This document shows, one piece after another, positions 1 through 9,600 of a stretch of 64,000 bases of DNA. The stretch is taken from the NCBI RefSeq assembly GCF_900091615.1, contig NZ_FMIA01000002.1, forward strand, positions 4,898,001-4,962,000. The letters are read 5' to 3'. Position 1 is the first letter of the stretch. Each line of letters opens with the position of its first letter. Source of the stretch: Micromonospora yangpuensis (GTDB taxonomy: Bacteria; Actinomycetota; Actinomycetes; Mycobacteriales; Micromonosporaceae). Made by a program: the position numbers and the translations under genes. The notes below the pieces were generated by a model. That model was not told the origin of the DNA and ran no database searches. It was given only the letters and a program-made list of their open reading frames with translations.

Positions 1-122
1 ACGACCACGGTGACGGTCAGCGGCTGCCCCTCGGCGACGCCGTAGACCACGGTCAGCAGCATCGGCTCGCCGGGGGTGTAACGGGACTTGTCCAACCTGG
101 CGGTGACGATGGGTAGGGCCAT
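1..122 (-). CDS. Hypothetical protein, N-terminal part only
   Basis: Only about 40 N-terminal residues lie inside the window; the rest runs off the left edge. The ATG at 122 is preceded by a good GGGAGG ribosome binding site. The visible part (MALPIVTARLDKSRYTPGEP and onward) alternates hydrophobic and polar residues like a beta-sandwich, with no signal peptide. No function can be assigned from this fragment. Confidence 0.6.
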   Translation of the reverse strand, partial: MALPIVTARLDKSRYTPGEPMLLTVVYGVAEGQPLTVTVV

Positions 123-390
123 CCCGCCTCCCTTCTTCCGGCCGGTACGGGTGACCGGCGGCACCGGGCGGGGGCCGGGCTCACCCCGGTAGGGGTCGAC
201 ACCCGCGCTCACCTGGTAAAACGATCCGAGGGGCGACCAGCCTCGGTCGGCCATCGGACGCCGCCGATGTCAACCACCTGGTTGCGCGTCGCCGGTCGAT
301 CGACCCACCACGCCGGATCCACGACCAGCACAGGGAGTTGCGGGAACGCACCGGCCAGCTCGGACGGTGGCCCGCCCGTGGCCCGCCGGG

Positions 391-804
391 TCAGGCCGCG
401 TCGCGCCCCCGCGGGGCCCGTTGCCGACGGGCCAGGTGCGCGGTGCCGGCGACCAGGCTGCTGGCCAACGCCATCCCGATCAACACCATGATCGCGCCCA
501 CCGCGAAGAGACCCGAGTCGTCGTTGGCCGCGGCGTCGACCGTCCAGGCCGCGGTGAAGACCACCGTCATCACCGGCACCACCACCCAGGGCTTGAGCAG
601 CCAGCCGGCGACCGCCCCGACCACCACCAGGGTGACGACACACCCGACCACCTGCCAGCCGGCGTACGGGCCGCTGACCTCACCGGTCCGTGGATCCTCG
701 GTGTAGCCGGTCTCCCAGCCCAACCAGGCCGCCCAGACGGCGAGGGTCACCACCGCCAGGAGCAGACCACCGAGCAGGTTCCGGGTACGCGTCGACGTGT
801 GCAC
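391..804 (-). CDS. Small integral membrane protein
   Basis: A 137-residue protein with about four hydrophobic segments (roughly residues 9-30, 50-70, 71-90 and 98-120) and an Arg-rich C-terminal tail, so an inner-membrane protein with a cytoplasmic tail is likely. The start is GTG at 804 with AAGGA upstream. It is divergent from the ABC exporter genes that begin at 920. I do not recognise the family and assign no function. Confidence 0.7.
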   Translation of the reverse strand: MHTSTRTRNLLGGLLLAVVTLAVWAAWLGWETGYTEDPRTGEVSGPYAGWQVVGCVVTLVVVGAVAGWLLKPWVVVPVMTVVFTAAWTVDAAANDDSGLFAVGAIMVLIGMALASSLVAGTAHLARRQRAPRGRDAA

Positions 805-907
805 GCCTGCGATCCTTACCCAGTCCGGCCGGGCGCGGAACAGTACGCGTACTCAGTGGACCCGGCCGGGTGTCGGAAAAGGGCAGGCCGTCCCCGGACT
901 CCGTGAT

Positions 908-913
908 TAGTCT
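908..913 (+). promoter_or_regulatory. Probable -10 box of a leaderless transcript
   Basis: TAGTCT fits the actinobacterial TANNNT -10 consensus and ends six bases before the ATG at 920. No Shine-Dalgarno sequence precedes that ATG. This spacing is the usual mark of a leaderless mRNA, in which transcription starts at the start codon. No convincing -35 box was seen. Confidence 0.45.
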
Positions 914-919
914 GAGTCG

Positions 920-2722
920 ATGCCCCCCGCCATCCCGCACCCCGAGCCGGGCACGCCGGACACCTCGGGTCCGCTGCGCTACATCTGGTGGCTGGTCCGG
1001 TGCCAGCCGTTGCGGGTGCTGCGCGGCAGCGTGTTCGGGACGGCCTGGATGGCCGGACTGGCCCTGCGGCCGTACCTCATCTCCCGGGCCATCGACGACG
1101 GGCTCCGCGCGGGCGACCACCGGGCGTTGCTCGGCTGGGCGACCGCGATCCTGCTGGCCGGGTTCGGGCTGGCCTGGCTGGGCATCCTCCGGCACCGCAC
1201 GATGACCTTCGTCCGGGAGGACGCCAGCGCCCGCTCCGCCGAGGTGCTGCTGCGTCAGCTCGCCCGGCTCGGCGCGGTCCTGCCCCGCCGGCTGGCCGCC
1301 GGTGACGTGGCCACGGTCAGCGGTTACGACGTGACGCGTACCTCGCAGGTGTTGACGTTGACCGGGCCCGGTGTGGGTGCCGTGCTGACGTACGTGCTGG
1401 TCGCCGTCCTGCTCTGGTCGATCGATCCGCTACTCGCGATGCTGGTGCTGCTCGGGGTGCCGGTGATCGCGGTGGCCCTCGGGCCGCTGCTGCGGCGGCT
1501 GGAGCGGGTGGAGTCGACGTACCGGCAGCAGCAGGGTGAGCTGACCACCCGGGCCGACGACATCGTCGCCGGGCTGCGGGTGCTCGCCGGGGTCGGCGGC
1601 CGGCACCTGTTCGCCCGCCGGTACGCCGACCGTTCCCAGCGGCTGCGCGCCGAGGGGTACCGGGTGGGCACGGCCCGCAGCCGGATCGAGGCGGTGACGC
1701 CCGTGCTGCCGGGGTTGTTGCTGGCGGCGGTGGTCTGGCTGGCCGCGCGGATGGCGATCGACGGCTCAATCACCGTCGGTGAACTGGTCGCCGTGTACGG
1801 GTACGTGGCGGTGCTCATCGTGCCGGTCTGGTTCCTGCTGGAGGGCAGCTACCAGCTCATCCAGGGTCGGGTCGCCGCCCGCCGGATCGTCCGGCTGCTC
1901 CGGCTGACCCCCGACCCGGCCACCGCCGGGCGCCGGCCGGGCGTGGCGGCGCCGCGGCGGCCCGCCGAGTTGGCCGACCCGGCGACCGGGCTGGTGGTAC
2001 GCCCAGGTCAGGTGCTCGGTGTCGCCGCCGACGACCCGGCCCAGGCCGAGGCGCTGGCCGACCGGCTCGGCCGGTACGTCGCCAGCGACGTGACCTGGGG
2101 CGGCGTGCCGTTGGCCGCCGTCGCACTCGACGAGGTACGGGCCCGGATCCTGGTCGCCGAGCCCGACGCGTACCTCTTCGCCGGCACGCTGCGGCAGGTG
2201 CTGCGCGGCCGGACGACCAGCGACGACCCGGCGATCCACGCGGCGCTGCACGCCGCGTCGGCCCGGGACGTGGTCGACTCGCAACCCGGCGGGCTGGACT
2301 CCCCGGTCGACGCCCGGGGCCGCACCCTCTCCGGTGGCCAACGACAACGGGTACGCCTGACCCGGGCCCTGCTCGCCGAGCCGGAGGTGCTGATCCTGGT
2401 CGATCCCACCTCGGCGGTGGACGCGCACACCGAGGCGCGGGTGGCCCGGCGGCTGCGCCAGGCCCGCCTCGGCCGGACCACGATCGTGCTGGCCACCTCA
2501 CCGCTGCTGCTGGGGCACGCCGACTCGGTCGGGTACCTGCGGGACGGCCGGATCGTCGACACCGGCAGCCACGCCGAGCTGATCGAGCGGAATCCGGGCT
2601 ACCGCGCCCTGGTCGCCCGCGACAGCGACAGCGACCCCACCGGTTCGCCCGACCCGCTCCCTGGTGCCAGCGGAACGTCCGGCCCCACCGGAACGGCTGC
2701 CGGGGCGGGGTGGCTGCGGTGA
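920..2722 (+). CDS. ABC exporter half-transporter with degenerate ATPase
   Basis: A 600-residue ABC exporter half with an N-terminal six-helix membrane domain (about residues 40-320) and a C-terminal nucleotide-binding domain. The signature LSGGQRQRV is intact (about residue 471). The Walker A region reads VAADDPAQ (about 370), with no GxxGxGKS/T. Walker B reads LILVDPTSAVD, so the catalytic Glu is Pro, and the H-loop His is Ser (ATSP). This subunit can supply a signature motif but probably cannot hydrolyse ATP. It overlaps the next gene, which has the complementary intact motifs, so the two very likely form a heterodimeric exporter. The substrate is unknown. Confidence 0.9.
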   Translation: MPPAIPHPEPGTPDTSGPLRYIWWLVRCQPLRVLRGSVFGTAWMAGLALRPYLISRAIDDGLRAGDHRALLGWATAILLAGFGLAWLGILRHRTMTFVREDASARSAEVLLRQLARLGAVLPRRLAAGDVATVSGYDVTRTSQVLTLTGPGVGAVLTYVLVAVLLWSIDPLLAMLVLLGVPVIAVALGPLLRRLERVESTYRQQQGELTTRADDIVAGLRVLAGVGGRHLFARRYADRSQRLRAEGYRVGTARSRIEAVTPVLPGLLLAAVVWLAARMAIDGSITVGELVAVYGYVAVLIVPVWFLLEGSYQLIQGRVAARRIVRLLRLTPDPATAGRRPGVAAPRRPAELADPATGLVVRPGQVLGVAADDPAQAEALADRLGRYVASDVTWGGVPLAAVALDEVRARILVAEPDAYLFAGTLRQVLRGRTTSDDPAIHAALHAASARDVVDSQPGGLDSPVDARGRTLSGGQRQRVRLTRALLAEPEVLILVDPTSAVDAHTEARVARRLRQARLGRTTIVLATSPLLLGHADSVGYLRDGRIVDTGSHAELIERNPGYRALVARDSDSDPTGSPDPLPGASGTSGPTGTAAGAGWLR

Positions 2723-4461
2723 CGACGAAGCTTCCGGTCGCCGACCGGGTGGTGGTCCGGCGGGCCACCCTCGCCATGCTCGCCGGTGACCGGTGGGCGG
2801 TCGCCGGGGTCCTGGCGCTGCACGCCGCCAGTGCGCTGGCCGGGCTGGCCACGCCGTGGCTGCTCGGCCTGATCGTCGACGCGGTCACCGGCGGCGGCAG
2901 CGGTGCGGTCGGCGTCGTGGACCGGCTGGCGCTGGCCATCGCCGGGTGCGTACTGGCCCAGGGGCTGTTCACCAGGTACGCCGAGTACGCCGGGCACCGG
3001 TTCGGTGAGCGGGCGGTCGCCCGGCTGCGCGAGGACTTCGTCTCCCGGATGCTCGCCCTGCCGGTCTCCGTGGTGGAGCGTGCCGGCACCGGTGACCTGG
3101 CCACCCGCAGCTCGGTCGACGTCTCCACGGTCGGCACGATGCTGCGCGAGGTGGTGCCGGTCGTCGTCATCTGCAGCACCCAGCTGGTGCTGCTCTTCAC
3201 GGCGGTGTTCCTGCTGGACCCGCTGCTCGGGCTGGCCGCGTTGACCGGGCTGCCCCCGGTCTACCTGGTGACCCGCTGGTACCTGCGCCGGGCCAGCCCG
3301 GCGTACCTGGCCGAGGGCGCGGCGAGCGCGGAGCTGACCGAGGCGCTGACCACGACCGCCGAGGGCGCGCGGACCGTGGAGGCGCTGCGGCTGACCGACG
3401 AGCGGATCCGCTCCGGCACCACCCGCGTCGCCGGGGTGTGGCAGGCCCGCCGGGCCACCCTGGCCCTGCGGTCGGTCTTCTTCCCGGTGGTGGAGAGCAG
3501 CTACGCGGTGCCGATCACCGTGGTGCTGCTGGCCGGTGGCTGGTTCCTGGCCCGGCAGACGGTCACCCTCGGCGAGGTGGTCGCCGCCGCGCTCTACCTG
3601 CAACGGGCGATCGAACCGCTGGACCGGCTGTTGCAGTGGATGGAGCAGGCCCAGCGTGGCCTCGCCTCGTTCGCCCGGGTACTCGGCGTCGGACAGGTGC
3701 CGCCGGAGCCACGCGGCGGCGCGGCCACCCCGGACGACCGGCGGTTGGTCCTGCGCGACGTGCGGTTCCACTACGGCGACGGCCACGAGGTGCTGCACGG
3801 CGTCGACCTGACCGTCGGCCCCGGTGAACGGTTGGCTGTCGTCGGCCCGTCCGGAGCCGGCAAGTCCACCCTGGCCCGGCTGCTCGCCGGCATCGACGCC
3901 CCGCAGCAGGGTGTGGTGCGCCTGGGCGGCGTCGAGGTCACCGACCTGGACCCGGCGCAGCGACGACGCCGGATCGCCCTGGTCACCCAGGAACACCACG
4001 TCTTCCTCGGCTCGCTCCGCGACAACCTGGTGTTCGCCGCACCGGACGCCACCGACGACCAGTTGCGCGCCGCGCTGGTCGCGGTCGGTGCCGACTGGTA
4101 CGCCGACCTGCCCGACGGCCTCGACACACCGCTGGGCGACGGGGTGCGGACCCTCGCCGCCGCCGACGCCCAGCAGCTGGCGCTGGCCCGCATCGTCCTG
4201 GCCGACCCGGACATCCTGATCCTGGACGAGGCGACCGCCGCGCTGGACCCGAGCACCGCCCGGCGTACCGAACGGGCCCTCGCGGCGGTGCTGGCCGGCC
4301 GGGCCGTCATCGCCATCGCGCACCGGCTCAACACCGCACACGACGCCGACCGGGTCGCGGTGCTCAGCGACGGCCGGATCACCGAGATCGGCGCGCACGA
4401 CGAGCTGGTCGCCGCCGGTGGCGCGTACGCCGCGCTCTGGCACTCCTGGCACGGCTCCTGA
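2710..4461 (+). CDS. ABC exporter half-transporter with active ATPase
   Basis: A 583-residue ABC exporter half with an N-terminal membrane domain and a C-terminal ATPase. Walker A is intact (GPSGAGKST, about 380), as are Walker B ([12 protein letters not shown], about 500) and the H-loop (IAHRLN, about 537). Its signature motif has decayed to LAAADAQQ. Paired with the preceding protein, one composite ATP site is complete: Walker A/B from this chain and LSGGQ from its partner. The other site lacks every key motif. GTG 2710 overlaps the upstream gene by 13 bases; GTG 2719 would give the common GTGA overlap and is an equally good start. Confidence 0.9.
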   Translation: MAAVTTKLPVADRVVVRRATLAMLAGDRWAVAGVLALHAASALAGLATPWLLGLIVDAVTGGGSGAVGVVDRLALAIAGCVLAQGLFTRYAEYAGHRFGERAVARLREDFVSRMLALPVSVVERAGTGDLATRSSVDVSTVGTMLREVVPVVVICSTQLVLLFTAVFLLDPLLGLAALTGLPPVYLVTRWYLRRASPAYLAEGAASAELTEALTTTAEGARTVEALRLTDERIRSGTTRVAGVWQARRATLALRSVFFPVVESSYAVPITVVLLAGGWFLARQTVTLGEVVAAALYLQRAIEPLDRLLQWMEQAQRGLASFARVLGVGQVPPEPRGGAATPDDRRLVLRDVRFHYGDGHEVLHGVDLTVGPGERLAVVGPSGAGKSTLARLLAGIDAPQQGVVRLGGVEVTDLDPAQRRRRIALVTQEHHVFLGSLRDNLVFAAPDATDDQLRAALVAVGADWYADLPDGLDTPLGDGVRTLAAADAQQLALARIVLADPDILILDEATAALDPSTARRTERALAAVLAGRAVIAIAHRLNTAHDADRVAVLSDGRITEIGAHDELVAAGGAYAALWHSWHGS

Positions 4462-4585
4462 CCCGGCGGGCGGGACGGGCGGGGCCGGCGGCTGTCCGAA
4501 GCACGACTGTCCCCGTTCCCGGGTGGTGCCGGCACCTACCGGTTCGTAGGGTGTACGGGTTCGTTCGAGACCGGATCCGGGGAGG

Positions 4586-5617
4586 TTGAGAACGCTGAAC
4601 TCCGCCGCCCGCGCCGATGGGCTGGCCGGCCTCCCCGTCGACCGGGTGGTGCAGGTGGGGGGCGCGTCCACCGAGACCGTCGCCGCCGTGGTCAACCGGG
4701 AGCTGCCCGACCTGGCTGCCGTCGTGCTCACCCCCTCGGCCGGCCGGGACACCCCGGCGGGGTTCGTCCGGGCGGTCCTGACGGAGTTGGAGCGGATCGC
4801 TGGCGCGCTGCTGCCCGGCTGGCTCCCGGAGGCCGCCGAGCTGACCCGGACCGACCCGTTCTCGACAGCGGCGGTCCGCGCCGCCGCTGTCGAACGGGCC
4901 CACGGCTCACCGCACTTCGCCCCCTTCCTGGCCCAGCTCGCCACCGGCGCACTCGTCGGCCGGTCGCCGGCGGGTGCCTTCCCGCTGGAGGTCCGGTGCC
5001 TCGGGCTGTCCCGGGTCGTCGCCGAGGGCTTCGGCCGCTCCCGGCTGGTCCTGCTGGTCGAGGTGCCCCCGGGGCTCACCGCCGACCAGGAACGGGCCTT
5101 CGCCGCCGGGGCCGAGTGGCTGGCCCACCACGGTCGGTCGGGGGTCTGGCTGGTGGGCCCGCCGCTGCGCGCGGTGGACCGGGTGCCGCGCGTACCGCTG
5201 ACCCTGCGGCCTGCCGCACCCGCGCCGCGTCCTCCGGAGGTGGTCGGCCGACCGCATCCGGCCAGCGCCGCCGAGGCGGCGCTGGAGGCCGCGCTCGCCG
5301 CGCAGGACTGGTCGGCGGGGCGGGTGTGGAACCAGTCGTACCAGTCGCACGCGCTCACCGCCCCGGTCCGCCTCGATCTGCTCTGGCCGGCCGAGCGGTG
5401 CGTGGTCGAGGTGGACGGGCCGGAGCACTGCCATCCGGCCCGGTTCGAGGCCGACCGGCAACGCGACGTCCAGTTGCAGCTGGACGGGTACGCCGTCCTG
5501 CGCTTCACCAACGCACGGATCAGCCACGACGTCGGCTCGGTGGTGCACCAGATCGGCACCCTCGTCCGGGCCCGACGACGTGACATATCGGAAGGAAGAT
5601 CCCATGCCCGGCGATGA
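4586..5617 (+). CDS. DUF559/Vsr-fold nuclease-like protein
   Basis: A 343-residue protein. About 240 N-terminal residues are unfamiliar. The C-terminal part (about 245-335) looks like a DUF559 or very-short-patch-repair endonuclease fold: RLDLLWP, then VVEVDGPEH, then an Arg/Asp-rich helix and YAVLRFTNARI. The acidic D...ExD arrangement fits a PD-(D/E)xK-type active site, though no Lys is obvious. The start is uncertain: TTG 4586 directly abuts GGAGG (4581-4585), while CTG 4595 is better spaced. The gene overlaps the next by 14 bases, and that one overlaps a large ATPase gene, so the three probably act together in DNA processing or defence (inference). Confidence 0.75.
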   Translation: MRTLNSAARADGLAGLPVDRVVQVGGASTETVAAVVNRELPDLAAVVLTPSAGRDTPAGFVRAVLTELERIAGALLPGWLPEAAELTRTDPFSTAAVRAAAVERAHGSPHFAPFLAQLATGALVGRSPAGAFPLEVRCLGLSRVVAEGFGRSRLVLLVEVPPGLTADQERAFAAGAEWLAHHGRSGVWLVGPPLRAVDRVPRVPLTLRPAAPAPRPPEVVGRPHPASAAEAALEAALAAQDWSAGRVWNQSYQSHALTAPVRLDLLWPAERCVVEVDGPEHCHPARFEADRQRDVQLQLDGYAVLRFTNARISHDVGSVVHQIGTLVRARRRDISEGRSHARR

Positions 5618-6257
5618 CCTCACCCCGAGCGAGAGCGCGATCCTGATCGTGTTGATGGCGGAGGCACGGGAACTGTCCAACCCGGAGCTCAGGCAGCGGT
5701 ACGGCATCGATGTCAGCAGGCCGACCCGGGACAAGCTCAACCGGCTCGGGTACGTCGACAGCCGTCAGGGCGCCCGCCGTACCTGGCTGCACCAGCTCGC
5801 CGACGAGGGCTGGGTGCGGGTGGAACGTGATCTCGACTTCACCAGCCCGCGGGCCCGCGCCCTCGGCGGGGCACTGGTCGCGCTGCACACCGTCCTGCGG
5901 GACCGGATCATGCCCCGGGCTGACTCGCGTACCCTCGGCGAGCTGTTCACCCGCAGTGACCTGCGGGCGGCCCCCGGCGGGCACGACCGGCAGCGGGTGC
6001 TGCGGACCCGGCTGCGGCAGGCGTACGCGGCGCTGGCCGGCGAGCCCGGGGACCTGGTCGGCCTGGCCACGCTGCGGCCCTTCTTCGCCGACGTCGAACG
6101 GGCCGAACTGGACGAGGCCCTGCGGGCGCTGGCCCGGGAACCGAACGTGATCGTCGTGCCCGAGTCCAACCAGAAGATGCTCACCGCCGACCAGAGCGCG
6201 GCCGCACTGCACGTCGGTGGCCAGGACAAGCACCTGCTGGCGATCGGCTCGTCATGA
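5604..6257 (+). CDS. Small winged-helix-like protein paired with HerA-type ATPase
   Basis: A 217-residue soluble protein started at ATG 5604, which has a good GGAAGGAAGAT ribosome binding site; an in-frame ATG at 5580 lacks one. The first 75 residues read like a winged-helix domain (SESAILIVLMAEARELSNPE, then a turn, then DKLNRLGYVDSRQG). The remainder is helical and charged. The stop overlaps the next start as ATGA, so translation is probably coupled to the AAA/HerA protein. The family was not recognised. It could be a DNA-binding adaptor for that ATPase, but this rests on context only. Confidence 0.8.
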   Translation: MPGDDLTPSESAILIVLMAEARELSNPELRQRYGIDVSRPTRDKLNRLGYVDSRQGARRTWLHQLADEGWVRVERDLDFTSPRARALGGALVALHTVLRDRIMPRADSRTLGELFTRSDLRAAPGGHDRQRVLRTRLRQAYAALAGEPGDLVGLATLRPFFADVERAELDEALRALAREPNVIVVPESNQKMLTADQSAAALHVGGQDKHLLAIGSS

Positions 6258-9200
6258 CAGCGGAGGAACGGGCGGCGCTGGCGGCGCTGCGGTTCGACTG
6301 GGCGCCGGTGCCCGACGACGTCTGGCGCCCCTCCCCCTACCACGTCGAGGGGCTGCACGACCCGGTGCTGCAGGACGTGCTGCGCGGGGTGGCCGACGCC
6401 CGGACCAGCGCCGCGGCCAGCCCGATCGGGTTGGTGCTCCAGGGCCAGCGCGGCTCGGGCAAGACCCACCTGCTGGGCTGGATCCGCCAGCAGGTGCAGC
6501 AGGAGGACGGTTACTTCTTCCTGGTCGGTCTGCTCGACGCGGACCGGTTCTGGGACAGCGTGCTCACCTCGATGCTCGACGGACTGTCCCGTCCGGTGCC
6601 CGGCGGCGAGACCCAGCTGCGGCTGCTGCTGCGCCGGCTCGCCGCCCTGGTCGGGGCGCCGCGCACCGCCCGGCGGGCCTTCATGGGCGAGACCGAGCTG
6701 ACCCGGGCCGCCCTGGACGCCTTCGTCGAAGGGCTCGGCACCTTCGACCGGCACGTGGCGCGCACCTGCCAGGAGACGGCGCGGGCGCTGGCGTTGAGCG
6801 CCTCGGAGGAGGTGGCCCACCGGGACATCGCGGAGAACTACTTCGTCTCCGGTGCGGAGGAGACCGCCGGGGAACGGGCCGCCTGGGGGATGCGCCGGGC
6901 ACCCCGCGCCGCCCAGCAGATCGTCCAGGACCTCTCCTGGCTGCTCGCCCTCACCGGGCCCTCGGTGATCGCCGTCGACCAGATCGACACCCTGATCGCC
7001 CAGTCCGTGCTCGCCGGCGGGACGAGGGGTCCCGGGACACCGCAGGACGACCTGGAGCAGGCCCTGGTGCACGCCCGGATCGCCGACGGGTTAATGGCGT
7101 TGCGGCAGCTGACCCGCCGTACGCTCACCGTCGTCGCCTGCCTGCCCGCCTCCTGGCTGATCATCCGGAACCGCACCGTGGACACGGTCGCCGACCGGTT
7201 CCGGCAGGCGCCCTTCCTGCAACCGATCCAGGACGACGACCTGGGCCGGGCGATCGTCGAGAAGCGTTTCGCGGTGCAGTTCGGCAGGATCGGGTTCACC
7301 CCGCCGTATCCGTCGTGGCCGGTGCACCCGCGTGCCTTCGAGCAGGCCGGAGCGAGGACCCCACGGCAGTTGCTGATGGCCATCGACCGGCACATCCGGG
7401 CCTGTCTCGACGGGGACGAGGTGCGGGAGCTGACATCGCTGGGTGAGGTGTCCGAACCGCAGCCTCGCGGCTCCGGGACCGACGCCGGCGTACCGGCCGA
7501 CCTGGCCCGTTTCGACGACCGGTTCGCACAGCTCAGGAAGGCCGCCGACGTCGTCGCCCCGCTGGCCCGCGAGACCGAGGACAGCACCGTGCCCGCCCTG
7601 CTCGCCGCCGGTCTGACCGCCTGGGTGCTGGAGCGTGGCGAGACCGGTGGGTCGTTCACCGTGGACCCGCCGCCCAGCACCGACCCGCCGCTGCACGCCC
7701 GGCTGCGGCTCACCCTCGACGAGGCCACCGAGGACCAGGTCCACTGGTGCTTCCGGGCGGTCAGCGACGACCACCACGCCGTCGCGGCGCTGGCCCGGGT
7801 GCGTAAGGCCGGCACGGCGACCGGGCTCGACCGGCGGGTACCCAAGCGCCGGCTCTTCCTGCTGCGCAACGGTGCCTGGTCCGCCGGGGCCAAGACGAAG
7901 CAGGCGATCGACGCCTTCCACCAGGCCGGCGGGACGACCCTGCCGCTGGACCACGAGGACCTGCGGATCCTCGCCGCACTCCAGGTCATGCTGGCGGAGG
8001 CCCCGATCGACATCCGGGGGTGGCTGACCACCCGCCGGCCGACCCGGGAGCTGCGCGTGCTGCAGCAGTCCCTGACTACGGTCACCGACTGGCTACCTGA
8101 CCAGGCTGCCGCCGGGGAGGAGACCGGTGCCGCCACCCGGCCACGCGACACCACCCGGCCACGCGACACCACCCGGCCACGCGACACCACCGGGCCACGC
8201 CTCGACGTCTGGGCCCGACCCGACCTGGCGGCGTCGACCCCTTCGACCCCCACTGATGTCGGGCCTCGGGACGCCGGTCCGGCGTTCGTCGTCGGGCACG
8301 ACCACGGTGACGGTACGCCGGTGCGGTTGCCGCTGGAGGCACTGCGCAAGCACACCACCATCTTCGCCGGCTCCGGCTCGGGCAAGACCGTGCTGATCCG
8401 CCGGATGTTGGAGGAGTGCGCGCTGCGCGGGGTCTCCGCGATCGTCCTGGACCCCAACAACGACCTTGCCCGCCTCGGTGACGCCTGGCCGCAGTCGCCC
8501 TCGGACTGGGGGCCCGGTGACGCGGGCAAGGCAGCCGACTACCTGGCCGCCACCGACGTGGTCGTCTGGACCCCCCGCCGGGCCTCGGGTCGCCCGCTGA
8601 GCTTCCAGCCGCTGCCGGACTTCCGCAGCGTGCTCGACGACCCCGACGAGTTCACCGAGGCGGTGGAGGCCGCCGTCGCCGCGCTGGCGCCCCGGGCCCA
8701 GGTCACCGGGCGGACCAGCAAGGCCCATCTCGGGCTGGCGGTGTTGCGTAAGGCCGTCGAGCACTACGGCCGGCGCGGCGGCAGCCGGGTGCAGGGGCTG
8801 ATCGACACGCTCGCCGACCTGCCGGACGGGCTGGTGGACATCGACGGTGCCGACCGGATCGGTGCCGGGCTGGCCCAGTCGCTGGCCGCCGCGATGGTCA
8901 ACGACCCGATGTTCGGGGGCGAGGGCACGCCGGTGGACCCCGGCTTGCTGCTCACTCCCCCGCCGGGCCGCTCGGCCCGGATCTCGGTGGTCAACCTGGT
9001 CGGACTGCAGTCCGACGAGGCCCGGCAGAGCTTCGTCAACCAACTCCAGATGGCGCTCTTCGCCTGGATCCGGCGGCACCCGGCCAACGACCGGCCGCTG
9101 CTCGGGCTGCTGGTGATGGACGAGGCGCAGACCTTCGCGCCGTCAGGGGCGATGACCGCCTGCACCCACAGCACGCTGGCGCTGGCCGCCCAGGCCCGGA

Positions 9201-9505
9201 AGTACGGACTCGGGCTGGTCTTCGCCACCCAGGCGCCCAAGGGGCTGCACAACCGGATCCCGGGCAACGCGGCGACCCAGCTGTACGGGCGGTTGAACAG
9301 CCCGATCCAGGTGGAGGCGGCCCGGGAGATGGCCAAGGCCAAGGGGGGTGACGTGCCCGACATCTCCCGGCTGACCACCGGGGAGTTCTATCTCGCCGCC
9401 GAGGGTGCCCCACCGGTGAAGATCCGGACACCACTGTCGTTGAGCCACCACCCGGCCAGCCCGCTGACCGTGGAGGAGGTCCTGGAGCGCGCCCGGCGGA
9501 GCTGA
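6254..9505 (+). CDS. AAA ATPase fused to HerA/VirD4-type ATPase
   Basis: A 1083-residue protein with two P-loop modules. The N-terminal AAA-type module has Walker A GQRGSGKTH (about 65-73) and a Walker B-like VIAVDQID (about 240) in which the second acid is Gln. A middle region ends in a low-complexity RPRDTT repeat (about 628-650). The C-terminal module is HerA/DUF87-like: AGSGSGKTV (about 706), VLDPNNDLARLG, LLVMDEAQTFAP (about 952), and FATQAPKGLHNRI, the pattern of FtsK/HerA DNA pumps. HerA-type ATPases usually translocate DNA and partner nucleases. The overlapping upstream genes, one DUF559-like, suggest such a complex. This exact fusion was not matched to a named system. Confidence 0.85.
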   Translation: MTAEERAALAALRFDWAPVPDDVWRPSPYHVEGLHDPVLQDVLRGVADARTSAAASPIGLVLQGQRGSGKTHLLGWIRQQVQQEDGYFFLVGLLDADRFWDSVLTSMLDGLSRPVPGGETQLRLLLRRLAALVGAPRTARRAFMGETELTRAALDAFVEGLGTFDRHVARTCQETARALALSASEEVAHRDIAENYFVSGAEETAGERAAWGMRRAPRAAQQIVQDLSWLLALTGPSVIAVDQIDTLIAQSVLAGGTRGPGTPQDDLEQALVHARIADGLMALRQLTRRTLTVVACLPASWLIIRNRTVDTVADRFRQAPFLQPIQDDDLGRAIVEKRFAVQFGRIGFTPPYPSWPVHPRAFEQAGARTPRQLLMAIDRHIRACLDGDEVRELTSLGEVSEPQPRGSGTDAGVPADLARFDDRFAQLRKAADVVAPLARETEDSTVPALLAAGLTAWVLERGETGGSFTVDPPPSTDPPLHARLRLTLDEATEDQVHWCFRAVSDDHHAVAALARVRKAGTATGLDRRVPKRRLFLLRNGAWSAGAKTKQAIDAFHQAGGTTLPLDHEDLRILAALQVMLAEAPIDIRGWLTTRRPTRELRVLQQSLTTVTDWLPDQAAAGEETGAATRPRDTTRPRDTTRPRDTTGPRLDVWARPDLAASTPSTPTDVGPRDAGPAFVVGHDHGDGTPVRLPLEALRKHTTIFAGSGSGKTVLIRRMLEECALRGVSAIVLDPNNDLARLGDAWPQSPSDWGPGDAGKAADYLAATDVVVWTPRRASGRPLSFQPLPDFRSVLDDPDEFTEAVEAAVAALAPRAQVTGRTSKAHLGLAVLRKAVEHYGRRGGSRVQGLIDTLADLPDGLVDIDGADRIGAGLAQSLAAAMVNDPMFGGEGTPVDPGLLLTPPPGRSARISVVNLVGLQSDEARQSFVNQLQMALFAWIRRHPANDRPLLGLLVMDEAQTFAPSGAMTACTHSTLALAAQARKYGLGLVFATQAPKGLHNRIPGNAATQLYGRLNSPIQVEAAREMAKAKGGDVPDISRLTTGEFYLAAEGAPPVKIRTPLSLSHHPASPLTVEEVLERARRS
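8133..8205 (+). repeat. 18-bp tandem repeat inside the HerA-type gene
   Basis: Just over three copies of an 18-base unit (CCACGCGACACCACCCGG), encoding RPRDTT repeats, lie in the linker between the two ATPase modules. The length keeps frame. It looks like a flexible linker expanded by slippage. Confidence 0.85.
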
Positions 9506-9513
9506 CCGTCCAG

Positions 9514-9543
9514 CCGGTCCCGCCCCCGCCGAGCGGGACTGGC
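9514..9543. terminator. Hairpin after the HerA-type gene
   Basis: GTCCCGC (9517-9523) pairs perfectly with GCGGGAC (9533-9539) and can extend to a 10-bp stem with one mismatch. It follows the stop at 9505 and precedes the gene at 9601, so it may end the DUF559/HerA transcript. Confidence 0.5.
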
Positions 9544-9600
9544 GGCCCTGCGCTAGACAGGTACCCGACGCGAGGATCTTTCATCGGACGGCGGGATCGC

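Noticed and set aside
123..390. Possible extra gene between the first two minus-strand genes
   Set aside because: Open frames here are Arg/Pro-rich, lack ribosome binding sites and overlap the membrane protein gene in other frames. Nothing else was recognised in this stretch.
2599..5586. 995-residue minus-strand open frame, and similar long frames opposite other genes (15402-17324 +, 17354-18928 +, 42209-44716 +)
   Set aside because: They lie opposite well-supported genes, are rich in Arg/Pro/Gly/His shadow sequence, contain no recognisable domain and have no ribosome binding sites. High GC content makes such antisense frames common.
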